Assembly (NCBI GenBank): GCA_942486035.1 | Contig: CALNXK010000026.1 | Span: 2,217,501-2,281,500 of the forward strand | DNA: 64,000 nt | DNA from: Porites lobata | Lineage: Eukaryota; Cnidaria; Anthozoa; Scleractinia; Poritidae | Direction of reading: 5' to 3' | Part shown: positions 11,495 to 22,634 of the stretch, one piece after another | How positions within the stretch are numbered: position 1 is the first letter of the stretch | How the letters are laid out: each line of letters begins with the position of its first letter | Notes under the pieces: model-generated | Databases searched by the model: none | Told to the model about the DNA's origin: nothing | The model's input: the letters and a program-made list of their open reading frames with translations, nothing else | Position numbers and translations under genes: made by a program

Positions 11495-12107
11495 GAACTT
11501 AGATCCTTTCCTTTAACAGTAAAAGCCAGTCGCTGACAACTCGGAGACATTTTGATTCGTGATTAAAACAAAATCTGCGCGTCTGGACTGTTCACACAGT
11601 TGACAAATACTCTTTTTGCGCAGTAAAGAGCAACGCAACGCACGTTGAAACCACCAATAATACATGCCAACTCTCCCGAATTATCCGTGAGTCTCCCGGA
11701 TACTGCACCAATCTCCCGCTCTCCCATACGAGTCACCATATCACCCGGATAAAATCATCTTTTGAGCTTTTCTGTGCCTAGGTTTGAAATTTAGCCTATT
11801 TTTAGCTCAAAACGTGAATTTTTCTTATTCGCAGGACGGTTTCTGGGGCATTTCTGCACTTATTTAGTCACTGACAAAGATTATTTCTGGCATGAAAACG
11901 ATAATTGCGATATTTGATAGTATGACTTCATGTAAGACTTCATTTAATGTCCTTAGTCATTCCCATTTGGGGCTGGGTTAATTTATCGGAGGGGGGGGGG
12001 GAGTTGTTGAAATTTAGTGAAGTAGTGAAGAAAAGAGAGTCTCCACACTTTAGATCTCCAGACGTTGGCATCTCAGTGATTATGTCGAAGTCCCGGGGGG
12101 CGGGGGG
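11495..12107. other. Gene-free DNA with a CTCCCG-rich patch
   Basis: At 11665-11755 the words CTCCCG and TCTCCC recur (AACTCTCCCGAATTATCC, GAGTCTCCCGGATA and others), resembling a small decayed repeat. No gene is visible. Confidence 0.35.
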
Positions 12108-12463
12108 TACTCCTCTATAAAAGTGACGGGGGTGCTCGTCGTACCTTTTAGGGGTTTAAATTTGTGGATTGGTACCGCTTAGTGTGCTGAAACCGAAAAT
12201 TACTGCTGCCAGAGTTGTCTCTGTACGATTTATGACAATACTTTCAAAAAGTACCTAGGAAGAAAGTGTTCAAAAGTTATGTTCTCTACTTTTAAAATTC
12301 GCAGTGCCAGTTATAAAATTTGTTGTTGTTGAATTGGTACACATATATACCTCTTAGGGGTGGAAATGAATTTGGGACACGCCCATAAAAAAAGATTCTG
12401 GTATCTTTTAGGGGTGTTGTGGAAATTTTCCGACGAGCACCCCGGCCCCTTTATAGGAGGGGT
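12108..12463. mobile_element. MITE with CTCCTATAAAAG / GGGGTGCTCGTCG ends
   Basis: The left end has CTCCTCTATAAAAG, then GGGGGTGCTCGTCG (12110-12141). The right end has its inverse, CGACGAGCACCCCGG then CCCCTTTATAGGAG (12431-12459). The word CTTTTAGGGGT or CTCTTAGGGGT recurs inside. It is non-coding. Similar ends are common in cnidarian genomes, as I recall. Confidence 0.65.
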
Positions 12464-12719
12464 CGAAGCCTATCGTCTTCTAAAGTTATTATGGAGCTTA
12501 AGCAGCAGGGTTTTTGAGCGAATTTGTTGGAGTCAAGGCATATATATAGTGAGAAGGCCTCACTTCCGGTTGACGTGCGTCGCTCAGAAACGTCTTTGCT
12601 TAAGGTGACTCGACCCAGTTTTTTTGGGGGGGTACCATCCTACTTTGAAGCTCTCTGGTATCCCCACCTTTACTTTTATCGTAAGCCTAACACATAGAAT
12701 GGACAACATATAGATCAAT

Positions 12720-15081
12720 CTAATATATAGATTTAGCCAAGGCTAAAAGCGAGGCTCCCATTATATATTTATAATTTAAATCAAAAAATAAACTTGAATT
12801 CCACAATTCAGTTAACTTTAGAGCACATAGCACATTCATGTGACTTTTGAGGGAAAGGCTAAGTGATTTTAGAGAAAAATAATTTGCAAACAGCCCAAGA
12901 GTGAACAAAATCTTACATCGAGTTGATAACCTCATATGTACACCCAAAAAATAGCAATCATCTTCGATCACATTTAAGAGCCATAATGGCTCTTGATCAC
13001 CGTAAGATTAATTAGGCCTGAAAAAAAAATCAGGTTGAATTTTTTTGCGTTCGACAAGTTTACTTTACAAAATCTTGCAAACAAATCTGGTTGCGTGTAA
13101 ACCAACCTTTTATACCATTTATACATCACATCTGAGGTGAAACAGTACTATGAGGTACTGTTTTTATCATACAGACCTCGGACAGAATTCAGTATTTCAC
13201 AATTTTGCAACAGAAATTGCACTCATTCAATATTCAGGACGATCGAAGCACGCGTGGCCTTTTAGCTAAACCGTTAAAAAATGTCCAAAATCACATATAC
13301 AGCCAGCCGGTTCTCACTTTTTGCAGTGCGAGCTGTAGCGAATGTTTGAACGAACATACTAGAGTTAAGCTCCAACATAATAAAGAAATTATTATGTTTA
13401 TTTTTTATTTAATGGTTTTATCGATCTGTAATCTTTAAAAGCGTTTGATACGCGCGGCATTTTGAGTACTCCTGCAAGCGATGTTTATGAACGCCTGAAA
13501 ACAAACGGCAAAGCGATGAAAATTACAAGAGAGACTACCAACAATCAATAAAGGAAATGTAATTCGGCGAAACATATACAGAGACAACATTTTTCATTCA
13601 CGAAGACAAATGTTAAAGTGTCTCTAAAAATCCTGAGTCTTCAAGCTTAAAAACCGGCTTCCCGGTATTTACTTTTTTCACAGATGAACTCGAGGCAAGA
13701 AAATCGCTCAAAGCTTTCTTTTACTGCCAGAATTATAACTAAATGTTCTTTGGAACGTTTTCTTTCTATCTGCGGTGAGAAAATGTCTAAAGACTTTTTA
13801 AAGTTGTGTAAGCTTATATCAAACCTGATTCTTGGTCAGGTCAAATTGTCTCAAATCTTACAAACGTGCATAAACTACATAGCCGCATAAACTACGCTCG
13901 ACTTCTTTAAATTAGATATAAAAAACAAACATCAAACACAATAATTACTGAGGCTTACCATTCGAGATGCAGCTCCTGAAAGGTATCAAGTAAGGCCAGT
14001 ATCGCTTCAGAGTTTTCAACCTTTACGCATCAAGCAAGGTGGAAAACAAAAACGTTGACATCCGAAATCGGATTCCCGACTTTGACAAGTGATGTATTAA
14101 TTTCTCAACCAAAAACCAACTAACCATGAATAACAGAAGGCTACAGATAGCAGCTAAATTTCATTTTGTGCATCCAGTGAAAAAAGACAGTTAAAAACAT
14201 CACAAGGTGACACAAAACTCTCTCAGCTTCAGCTGTCAAAGTAAACAAGATTCAAGATGCTGCATAAATTTTCCGCATGAGCTCACCTGTCAAATTTTGA
14301 CCAATCAGAGGATAAAAAATGGACGTAGAGCGTGACCAACGCGTGACCATGGTGAGCAAAGTCAAAAGCAACTGTCTTGCCTGTAATAGCTGGCTGAATT
14401 TTCGGGTCCGAGGTCAGTTTTAAATCAAAATTTTAATTGTGCGGCCCAAAAACAAAACATATTTCATATGAATGAAAAAAAATCAAACTTGAGCCTGCGA
14501 TCATTTGAAAACTAGTAACTTGTCAGCGGATAACTTCAAAAAATACTTGACCTCGATGGGTTAACACCTGAGCCCGCGATACGGTCAAGTGATACTGGTC
14601 AGCGGATACCCTGTTTTGACAGCTGTCAATTGATCAAAACATTGATGTCTAATGGATGTGTGCATTATCAGTTTTCCTGTGCTCACAAACTAGCTAGAAA
14701 GTATGAGATTGAATATTGATCGCGATCTAGTAAAACAACTGGTCAGCGGACAGCTTCCAAATAACTCACGTCACCTTGATGAGTTGACACATGAGCCCCC
14801 GATATGGCAATGTGATACTGGTCAGTGGCTATCCTGTTTTGACAGCTGTCAATTGACCATATCGTGAATGGCCAATGTAAAAGATGTGGATTTGCTAAGA
14901 CACGCCTGAGACACCCCTCCCTTCCTTTTGATAGTCTCCCCTACCCTACCCGTACAATCTGTAGACGCGTACGTACGTACGCTCGGTCAGTCACGTGACA
15001 ACCAAAAGAAAAGAGGTTGACCATATTCCATGAGTATGGGGCTCTGTCCCACGCGCGCTTCGCGCGCGAGGGAGCCCCGCT
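12720..15081 (+). mobile_element. Dispersed repeat K, copy B (most complete)
   Basis: It starts TATAGATTTAGCCAAGGC, then GCGAGGCTCCC, and ends with a GC-rich hairpin (CGCGCGCTTCGCGCGCG) and GGAGCCCCGC. GCGRRGCTCCC at the start and GGGAGCCCCGC at the end are inverted, so short terminal inverted repeats are likely. In the 3' third the module 'TGAGCCCGCGATAC..GTGATACTGGTCAG..TTTTGACAGCTGTCAATTGA' occurs twice (about 14570-14640 and 14790-14860). A CCAATCAGAG box with a TAAAA stretch lies at about 14301-14320. It has no long open frame and is best viewed as a non-autonomous element about 2.4 kb long. Confidence 0.8.
14616..14629. promoter_or_regulatory. TALE-homeodomain-type palindrome in K copy B
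   Basis: TTGACAGCTGTCAA is a perfect 14-base palindrome. Its core TGACAGCTGTCA equals the dimer site known for TGIF/PKNOX/MEIS proteins. A second perfect copy lies at 14839-14852. Copy A has one mismatch (about 3183-3196) and copy E has four perfect copies. Confidence 0.5.
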
Positions 15082-16635
15082 ACAATATAACATAAAATTT
15101 TTGTCGATCGGAGTAAATGTCTCGTGGTTATAATGCCACGCCCCTTTGAGGTCTGAGTCGAAAATCTGCTGTTGCCGGCATTTTTTCGTGAAAATCTCTC
15201 GGCTACACATAGTGAGCATTAGTGCCTTGCGCTGAACAGAGTTTCACCAAAATCGCAAAGACCCAATACGAGAAATTTAGCGGTTTGCAAATTTAGGTCA
15301 TAATTTATGAGAAAATGATAAGCAAACTTTACACTATTATATCTAATAAACTATTAGATTCATCCCTTTATTTTGGGCATCGTTATAACAGATGGATCCT
15401 TGCAAGTCAGCAAAACGCTTTAGGACCTTGTAAATGCGCGCGATTTCGAGCAAAGTAAACATATAGAAATTATAGTTTTCGCTATTTGTTGACGTTTGTC
15501 AGCGTTTAAGAGTCCTTCTCACGAAAAAAGCATTTTCTTAAGAATTCGTAGTTTTTTTTCCTTCAAATTTTTTCAGGGCCACAATTGATTAACTAACTAC
15601 CCGGACTCTGAATTTTGTGGTCATTGAAAAACTGTGACACTATAGCTACTATACTGTACAATAAATACAATAAACTAACATAAAACAAGGCAAGTACCCA
15701 GCGATTACGAAGACAGCCTACGTACCTATGTAGTGTTATTTAGTCCATCTATATATAAACTTTGTACTTGTAATGTGTCTTCAGCTCCCCCCGCATCGAT
15801 TAGTTCATAAGCTATTTACGGTTGGGAAAGTAATGTAATTAGTCATATATTTATCCAATTTTCAATAAAATTTGTTTTTGTTATTGTTGTAAAGATATGT
15901 AAGGCATGGATAAGAAGTCAATTACGTTGAGCATGGAACGAGTTCGAATGTTTTGAGGACAATTATTCACAGACTAACAGCACGCAGGCCGGGATGTCGG
16001 ATTAACACAAGGAAGTTTAATACCAAAGGAACATAGTCTTTGCAGGGCTTTAGAACACAGCATCCGCCAACACAAACTTGACTTGAACTTCTAAACTGCC
16101 TCTGCCAATTATAACAAACTCTGACTTGAACTTCTCCAACTCCTCCAACTTGTAAAGACGGAACTTGAAAATCGACCTTCGTCACACTTGACTAAACACG
16201 GCACTCCAGCTCTTGGGAAAAAAAACTTAGTTCGTCAAAACAACTCGCTTGGAACTTGAACAACGTTTCACATAAGTTTATAGAAAATACTAAACAGGCG
16301 AATAGTAGAAGGCCTTTAACATATTTTATTTTTCAGTAACTGAATGATGCAAATCCGCTGACTTATGCTCAAATGTAAACATCCTCTAAATAATTATTCA
16401 TAAATAATCCAAAAACAAAGAGGTCACGCAACACATGACAGCAATTTTACTACGTAACACTCAACAAAGAGAAAACGTCTTCGTGCAGCATTTTGTACCT
16501 TTAAATTCAACACAAGACTGTTCGAAAGGAGCGCTTACTCGTGAAATATTTTTCAACACTCGAAGAGAATTTTCGTGTCATTACGCGGCCAGGTATAAAA
16601 GACTTTATACTACTACATGAGAAATTATTGCAATT
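15082..16635. other. Gene-free DNA
   Basis: No conserved gene, RNA or clear repeat boundary is seen. The longest frames (about 70 codons) look random. Confidence 0.4.
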
Positions 16636-16653
16636 TGATTGGCTTAGAGCAGT

Positions 16654-16686
<33 letters not shown>

Positions 16687-16753
16687 GAAAATTACAAACC
16701 TTTTGTGGGTAGTAATATAAACAAATAATAGTTAACAAATATTCTTTGAAATC

Positions 16754-16828
16754 GAGGTGAATAGTGGCTAAATATTTGCCGGCCGCGAAAGCGGCGAGGT
16801 AAATATTCCCAAAGCCACTATTCACCAA
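16754..16828. repeat. Large palindrome 1 of a hairpin pair
   Basis: GGTGAATAGTGGCT and AGCCACTATTCACC pair, with an inner arm AATATTTGCC / GGTAAATATT and a GC-rich centre GGCCGCGAAAGCGGC. It is followed by TATACACACGAAGTGATCTC, a word found again after palindrome 2. Confidence 0.75.
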
Positions 16829-17039
16829 GATTGAAAAGAATAATTGTTTTAGTATATACACACGAAGTGATCTCAACAAAATCAGAGAGGAAACCATTAA
16901 AAAGTACAATTTGATTGACAGATCAAATCACGCGTAAGTTTAAAAATAGATCTTTGCAGAATTTTCAAACATGGCAATTCACAAGTTTATCATTTTGCAA
17001 ACAACAGCGTAATAGCTTAAATGGAACCGCTAAAAGTTT

Positions 17040-17185
17040 GAACTGTTTCCTTACCTGAGAAGAAAAGTGGAGCTTTGTTGTTTTCTGTCGACTCGCCAAG
17101 TTTATAGCCAAAAGGGCTTGCTGTGTCGTTCTTCGCATGAAGTGCTGACAAAAATGGCCGGTTCGGTTGCTCGAGGTAAGACGTC
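17040..17185 (+). promoter_or_regulatory. ATGGCC first-exon-like head with splice donor
   Basis: Between the two palindromes, AAAATGGCCGG opens a short frame MAGSVARG (ATG at 17154). It reads into a consensus donor, CGAG then GTAAGA (17176). The pattern of a YY1-like ATGG start, a few codons and a strong donor matches that in MITE P. No downstream exon can be identified. Confidence 0.25.
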
Positions 17186-17613
17186 GTCTTCCTGTATCAT
17201 TCTTTTGCCTGTTTACTTGAAACGTAGAATTTCTGCAAACATTTCCTTTTAAATTTGTTTGTCATAAATAAACTTCGATTTTTGAGCCAAAATTTTCTTC
17301 ATTAGAAACCGCTGAGTTCACGAAACGGCTTCTTCTACGCGAATACACGGGAGTTGTAAACAATCCATCGAGCACAAAACTCAGCTACAGTAAATTGAAA
17401 AACGCCGTATTGAATCCTTCCAAGTCTTTTCTTGCCTTAAAAAAGTCAGCGCTAGGATTTTGTCGACTTTTAAAAGATAGTTCTCTAAAAAAATGGGAAA
17501 AACACCGAGCTCACACATTATCCACTCGCTAGGAGGTAAATATTGTTGAATAGTCCGAGATAGCGAACCAATCAGATTGCTTAAATCACCAAGATCACTG
17601 AGTGTGTATATAC

Positions 17614-17622
17614 TAACATGAT

Positions 17623-17656
<34 letters not shown>

Positions 17657-17770
17657 ATATTTCAAAATTGTCTCAAATTTCACTCGCCTCACGGCTCGTG
17701 AAATTACGTACAACAATTCTGAAATATCACTCGTGGTATTTATGCCAAATATCACTACAAATCATGCTAT
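17614..17770. repeat. Large palindrome 2 of a hairpin pair
   Basis: Arms of about 57 bases, containing GTGATATTTGGCATAAATAC and GTATTTATGCCAAATATCAC, flank a loop with CACTCGCCTCACGGCTCGTG. The motif CTATACAAACTCGAAGTGAT follows, matching the word after palindrome 1 in the same orientation. The pair brackets about 0.75 kb and may define one composite element. Confidence 0.8.
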
Positions 17771-18189
17771 TACCTATACAAACTCGAAGTGATCTCAAGA
17801 TGTCTCGAAGTAATTCCTGTCTCGTTTCGTGAAATAGCCGAAACAAGCCGAAACGTCACGAACTTGCGGGCCCAATCTTGTCCCGATACTGGTGCATAAT
17901 TTAATAGCTATTTTTCACGGCAAATTACCTTGGGTCGCACTGGCGCAATCGGCTAATCCCTCAACTTAGAGTCTCCTCTGATATGAAGGGTCGCACAGGT
18001 GAGTCGGCTCAAGCCCCGGCAAGCCAAAATAATAATTCTTTCTTCCTCGAATGAGTTAAAGTTATAAATAAATCAAAGAAATCCAAGTGATCTCGAGATA
18101 TCTCGAACATCTCGAACTAATTCGGCTATCACTTCGTCAAATACCCGAATAAAACCGAAAACCTACAGACTTTGTGTGCCCAATCTTGC
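17771..18189. other. Degenerate tandem duplication, no gene
   Basis: AAGTGATCTCAAGATGTCTC (17787) and AAGTGATCTCGAGATATCTC (18092) head two related blocks. Each is followed by a TTTCGTGAAATAGCCGAAAC-like or TTCGTCAAATACCCGAATAA-like segment and CCCAATCTTG. This is a decayed direct repeat of about 300 bases. Confidence 0.5.
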
Positions 18190-18351
18190 TAATATACAGA
18201 TTTAACCAGGGCTTAGACTGCAAAACAGTCGGTTTTTTTCTCAAAATCTGTAAAGAAATCGGTAAAGCGTGGCGTAAGAGTCTTAGGCGCGCGAAGCGCG
18301 CGAGCAGGGCGTGTGAGGCGAGAGAAAAAAAAACCGACTGTCCGTTTTCCA

Positions 18352-19492
18352 TACAACGAGTTCGTTCCGACCAGGGGGTTCAAAAATGTCGTCGAGTTGT
18401 CAAAAATCTGTTCTCAGCCCCGCCCTCTTTGTGAATTTGATACACTCGGTGATTGGTTTCGAGGGAGAATAGCGCGTGTTATTGTCTGCCGGATTTGCTT
18501 CAAATCTTGACGCTGTATAAATCCACTAGTAATTCTAAAGCAATTTTTAGCGGTGCTTCTCGGTGAAATGTATTGTGTATAGTGAAATGTAGTATATATA
18601 GTGGAAGTGGCAGTACGACAACAAAGCCTGTGCCTGCTCCTCGGAGAGGGAGAAAGCCGAAAGAGCCGAGCGCTTCGGATAAATTGTAGAATGTGTGGCT
18701 GTTGTTTCAAAACACATTCGGCAATTTTGCGAGTGGATGGATAAGCTCGGAAAATGTGTTTGTTGCGCCTACCAGAAAAGGAGAAACGTTACCAAAGTGG
18801 GCCGACCTACCGAAAAACAAACTTTTCGTTGTCCTCGAGGAAGGATCTAGAATCTTTCTCCACAAGAGTCTGCTCTCCGTGCGAAACAAAGGTTAGAAAC
18901 TGCCCTGAGATCCCCGTGAAACCGCACGGCGATGCTTTCGCAAATTAGAGAAGAACTGAACACGCCAACTGACAATGAACAATTATTGCGACTGAAAAGA
19001 ATGAGTAAATCCCCTCATTCCAATCCACGTCTTGGTGATTTAGCTCTGTAAATCACCATCTGTGAGAATTTAAAATCCTGCTAAAAACGCTAACGAGCTG
19101 GCCCCAACGTGACAAAACATTGCAGGAAAAAGTCACATTGACGGACACAAAGAAAATCGCTTAAAATTATTCAAATCCAGGAGGCACTTTGGAGAAATAA
19201 AACAACCTAAAACCCTTAATCAGCCGCAATGAAGAGCTTTACAGGGCCAAGAAAGAAAATACTCTTGATCAGAGAGCAAATCATGCCGACCAGAGAAAAT
19301 CAATATGCGTGTCACGACCTCTCAGTATGAAATATATCTAATAAGCGGCCAAAGGTCACATTTGCTCAGTCAAAACGTTTTCCTCCAACGCAAAATCTAC
19401 TCGACAGAGAAAACAATTCAATGGAACAAGAAGCATTTTTGCATGAGGTAAACTGAGCCGTGTATGTGTTTCCTACCGATCCGCCTTTTTTA
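18352..19492. other. Interior of the Mutator-like element, no clear gene
   Basis: Several overlapping short frames occur between 18350 and 19000 on both strands and look like mutual shadows. The region is less AT-rich than its surroundings, which would fit captured host sequence. I recognise no domain here apart from the RecQ fragment further right. Confidence 0.35.
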
Positions 19493-19801
19493 GCCAGGCG
19501 AGATAACAATGATGGTCGGCCGTTGCACGGAACTTGAAGAACTCTTTGCATGGACAAACATCTGATAAATAAGGCTTTTGTCAAATCCTGTTGATAGAAC
19601 ACAGAAAACATCCTTTCCCCTGAGCAGCAACTCCAAAGCTTCCCTGTGCTCTGATTTTAAAACAAATCCCAATTCTTGCGAGCAAATCCAGCGATCAACA
19701 TCCGTCGTTTTACAGCGAAAGGTTTTGAAATTCATCACGGTAGGGAATATCGCGAATGACTTGTTAAAAACATTACTTGACAGCTTGGTGACAGCTTGCA
19801 T
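19493..19801 (-). pseudogene. RecQ-family DNA helicase fragment
   Basis: The minus-strand frame of 103 codons has the start of a RecQ-type helicase core. A motif-0-like segment (LKSEHREALELLLRGKDVF) comes first. The Walker A region STGFDKSLIYQM follows, where RecQ proteins normally have TGxGKS, so the second glycine of the P-loop is replaced by Asp. The strand segment PTIIVISPG comes last and runs straight into a TAA stop, where intact proteins continue VSPLxxLxxDQ. Only the first about 10% of a RecQ protein is present. With the broken P-loop and stop it is a non-functional fragment. It sits wholly inside a Mutator-like element, so capture by the transposon is the simplest explanation. It could alternatively be a remnant of a helicase gene into which TIR-like repeats inserted. 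Confidence 0.6.
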
Positions 19802-20855
19802 CGAAATTTAGCCAATGGGAATTGCCCGTGGCTGGGAGAAGGGGGTAATTCGAACGAATATCACGTATGCAAAACGGACAGTCCGTATTTTTAGCGTCTC
19901 TCCCTAGTCTCGCTCTCTGTTTTCAGCTTCGTTCCAGACCTTTTGTTTGACTGCTCCCGCGTACTTGAATACGCAAAAATACGGACTGTTTTGCAGTCTA
20001 ACCAGGGCTAAAAGCGAAGCTCCCATAAATAAATTTATAATTTAAATCAAACAACAAGACGCTGTGGGAGCGTATATTTGGGCGTGGTTGTACTACGCGT
20101 ACGTGAAGTTTGTTATGTGTATGAGGGATAGTGGGTAGTGCAGTGGCATTGTATATTTGAGGGGTTAGCTGAGATGTTTGAAGTAGTAGGCGTGGAGTTC
20201 ACTGCGAAGATGATGGGTGTAGTTGATGAGGTAGTTGCTGGGTTTCTACATGGGGTTGTTTTTATGGGATGTTGCTAAAAGAGTTAAACTCTGTTAATAG
20301 TGGCACTAAGGTGTTGGTAGAAAATGTCTGTATTAAGTGACATGTTTTACAAACATACTGTTTTCCATCAAATGAAGACTGCACATTGAAAAAAGTTTGA
20401 CACAAATATTTACTTTTGCCAAAAATGTGAACTGATCTCTTATAAAAGTAATCGATTACAAACACAACATATATAACAGGGACCTTTCCTTACTTTATTT
20501 TTATACTGTTCAATGTAAAAATCTGTACCCCGATCTGCTTGTTTTCTTTTCTGCTTGTAACTAAATGTTTCTTTTTAAGAGGTTCCATCTCACAATACTC
20601 AAATGAACTATACCTGTGTTTCCTCGCAATATTTTTTCTTTCATTGCTTTCAATTTTGCATGAGCATAATATAAAGTGTATTACATATTGTAGTCTTCGA
20701 CAATTTAACTTACTTTGTAATTTTACAAATTTCTTCAACTTATGACTGTATGCCTTTGATACTTTTAACAAGTCGTATTTCACCTAACTAACTTTCATCA
20801 TATCCCACAAGAAAAGATAAATCCTTTACTCTACTTCTTCGCTGGACTAAACAGC

Positions 20856-21926
20856 TTATACAGTATGTTCCAATCCTTTCACTTCATGACAATGTTTTGA
20901 AATGCACATCTTCAACACAGATTTGCTCTCAGCCAAATTGCAACATATAACACTATTGCTTACAGTGCAAACAGTAAGGTTTATCTCAGCTCCACTGATA
21001 CTCTCACTTTCAGGAAGATCAACTGGCATATGCTTTTTCACACCCGTCACATTGTACAGTGTATTCTCATTACTAGCAAGGGCAGATAAAGTTCCTGAGG
21101 TCCAGTATCCACATGGATTAATAACAGAGTATAAAGACATTATTTAAACTGCTATAGCACAGCACCGTTTACAAGAACATTGGTATAAACTATTAACATT
21201 TGATATACTACAGTATTGAACACTCCTTGAACAAAGATCAACTTCAAAGTTGGCAATATGTACACCTTTAAGCTCATATATATCCTCATTCCTTCATGTG
21301 TATAGACTCTGAAAATATTGTACTAATTTATGCATGGATGGTATCTCCAACAATACACATGTACCTTGACTATGACTGTTACCATACATATCTCTAGCAT
21401 GAGAATCAACACCAATAATTCCCACAGTTAAAATGAATGAGTTGTAGTTCAGAGCCAAGAGTGTTTTAAGTGGCATACAGTAGTGATACCCCTCAATTCT
21501 GGCATCACTTTCACTGTATTCAAGATGGAAAATTCGCTCAAACACTGTAACCATTTCTGGCAATTCTGTTAACATTAACATAGATTGTCTTATAGGCAAT
21601 GACAGACTATAATATAATTGGCTACCAACAGTCATTATTTGAATCATATCATCGACTGAAGTAATCCTTCTTATCTTACTGTACATTAAAGCGCACAAAC
21701 TCATTGCAACACATTGTTGTCCCGCATTTTCCCCAAATACTACAACGTTTCCTTGACAGTATGGAGCATGAATCGTTTTTGTAGCATCTACATAAAATGA
21801 AGGTCCTGGATTCTTCTCGATATCAGTAGAAAGCTTAAATTGGCCAAAATTAACCCGGTGAATCAAACTCTTGTAAGCACTATATATAAAGTGGATAGTG
21901 GCATGTACAGAGGGAAAAATACTCAC
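20856..21926 (-). pseudogene. Broken gene: 2A-like peptide, cysteine-protease-like domain, Cys cluster
   Basis: The first frame (21926-21294, 210 codons) has a short leader, then the 2A-like ribosome-skipping motif DIEKNPGP at residues 35-42. A domain containing GQQCVAMSL (Cys72) and, later, VDSHARD (His176) and GTCVLLEI follows. This Cys...DSH...G(T)xVLLxF layout resembles the OTU-like/herpes-tegument-type (C76-like) protease fold seen in multi-copy cnidarian genes. About 20 residues appear to be missing between strands before DSH. After a stop, coding-like sequence continues in a shifted frame: YELKGVHIANFEV up to CSCKRCC at about 21152-21180. A further shift gives SLYSVINPCGYWTSGTLSAL (21140 to 20856). 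The first frame begins without an ATG, directly after a stop (TAA, then GTG). At least two frame breaks make this a pseudogene. Protease function is inferred from motifs only. Confidence 0.65.
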
Positions 21927-22057
21927 TTAATACCCTATTTTGATACCTCACCCCACCTAAATAGCCTCTTCTTTTATGCTTAGACAACAGATAAACCTTT
22001 CCTTGTTTTCGAACTAATTTTGGACTTGCCGTTAGTAAAAACCTTACACTCTTACAG

Positions 22058-22393
22058 TTACTTCAGTCTGTACCGGTTTAAGTATAAACCATTTCTATTT
22101 TTAACGTAACAATGAATTTTAGACGACAATGGTGTAATTTTCAGAATTCCCTTCCATACAAAAAGTCTCACTTTCCGTGTTTTCTTTAAGACAGATTTTA
22201 ATTTCTTCATCGGTAATCTGCTAGGTGCACGACCGCCTCGCGAAAAATGACTAACCTTATTTAAACAAACTGGATTGTAAGTTCTGTTATAAATAAATTT
22301 CCCACGACGAGATCTCAATTGAACTTCTTTTATTTCCTCCACAAAACAATTTTTCTTCTGTTCAATTGACTCATTACCTTTTCTTGTCATCAC
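22058..22393 (-). CDS. Basic hypothetical protein upstream of the 2A gene
   Basis: This 111-codon frame lies 131 bases upstream of, and on the same strand as, the 2A/protease frame. It is strongly basic (RSRRGKF, KKLKSVLKKTRKVRLF), with no recognisable domain. It may be an N-terminal part of the same transposon gene or a chance frame; its place inside the 3.5-kb insertion favours the first. I do not recognise a family. Confidence 0.25.
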   Translation of the reverse strand: MMTRKGNESIEQKKNCFVEEIKEVQLRSRRGKFIYNRTYNPVCLNKVSHFSRGGRAPSRLPMKKLKSVLKKTRKVRLFVWKGILKITPLSSKIHCYVKNRNGLYLNRYRLK

Positions 22394-22634
22394 CTCACTG
22401 ACATCAAAACACTCTTAACACAAAATAAACTTGCTGATAATGCAAAATCCCGACGCCGAGCATCGTACATGTACCACGTCACAATATACAACGCGCAATA
22501 CAAAAACAAGTACATTAATAGTCACTCCGCTAAACAAAATTGAAAGAATAAGAAGAATTGTTACCGCTATCACTGAAGTTCCCAAAGAAGCCTGAGTGCC
22601 TTTTGGTTTCAATTGTTGACAATCTTCTCTTCCT

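Larger units (their letters stand above)
18214..20000. mobile_element. Mutator-like element with 9-bp target duplication
   Basis: The perfect 17-base inverted ends TAGACTGCAAAACAGTC lie at 18214-18230 and 19984-20000. The direct repeat ACCAGGGCT flanks them (18205-18213 and 20001-20009). A 9-base duplication is typical of Mutator-like elements. The ends are extended foldbacks of about 135 bases each, containing GACAGTCGG/GGACAGTCC and CGCGAAGCGCGCGAG on the left. The empty site is the start of repeat K (ATTTAGCCAGGGCTAAAAG) in copies B, D and E. No transposase is seen; the interior carries a RecQ helicase fragment. Confidence 0.85.

Noticed and set aside
10221..11498. piggyBac assignment from TTAA-like flanks
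   Set aside because: The left flank is TTAA-like but the right is TTGA, and the TIR does not start with the usual CCC. The superfamily is left open.
11162..11536. 124-codon plus-strand frame
   Set aside because: It runs through AT-rich DNA and the GTTCC/GGAAT array of a TIR element. The protein is low-complexity F/L/Y followed by a translated satellite, so it is not a gene.
17381..17832. Frames of 124 and 69 codons around the 17.7-kb palindrome
   Set aside because: Both read through the arms of the same palindrome (each begins with the IFGINTT peptide encoded by opposite arms), so they come from the hairpin, not from genes.
18414..18948. Several overlapping frames of 60-98 codons on both strands
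   Set aside because: Mutually overlapping frames in a GC-richer patch, with no recognisable motif.
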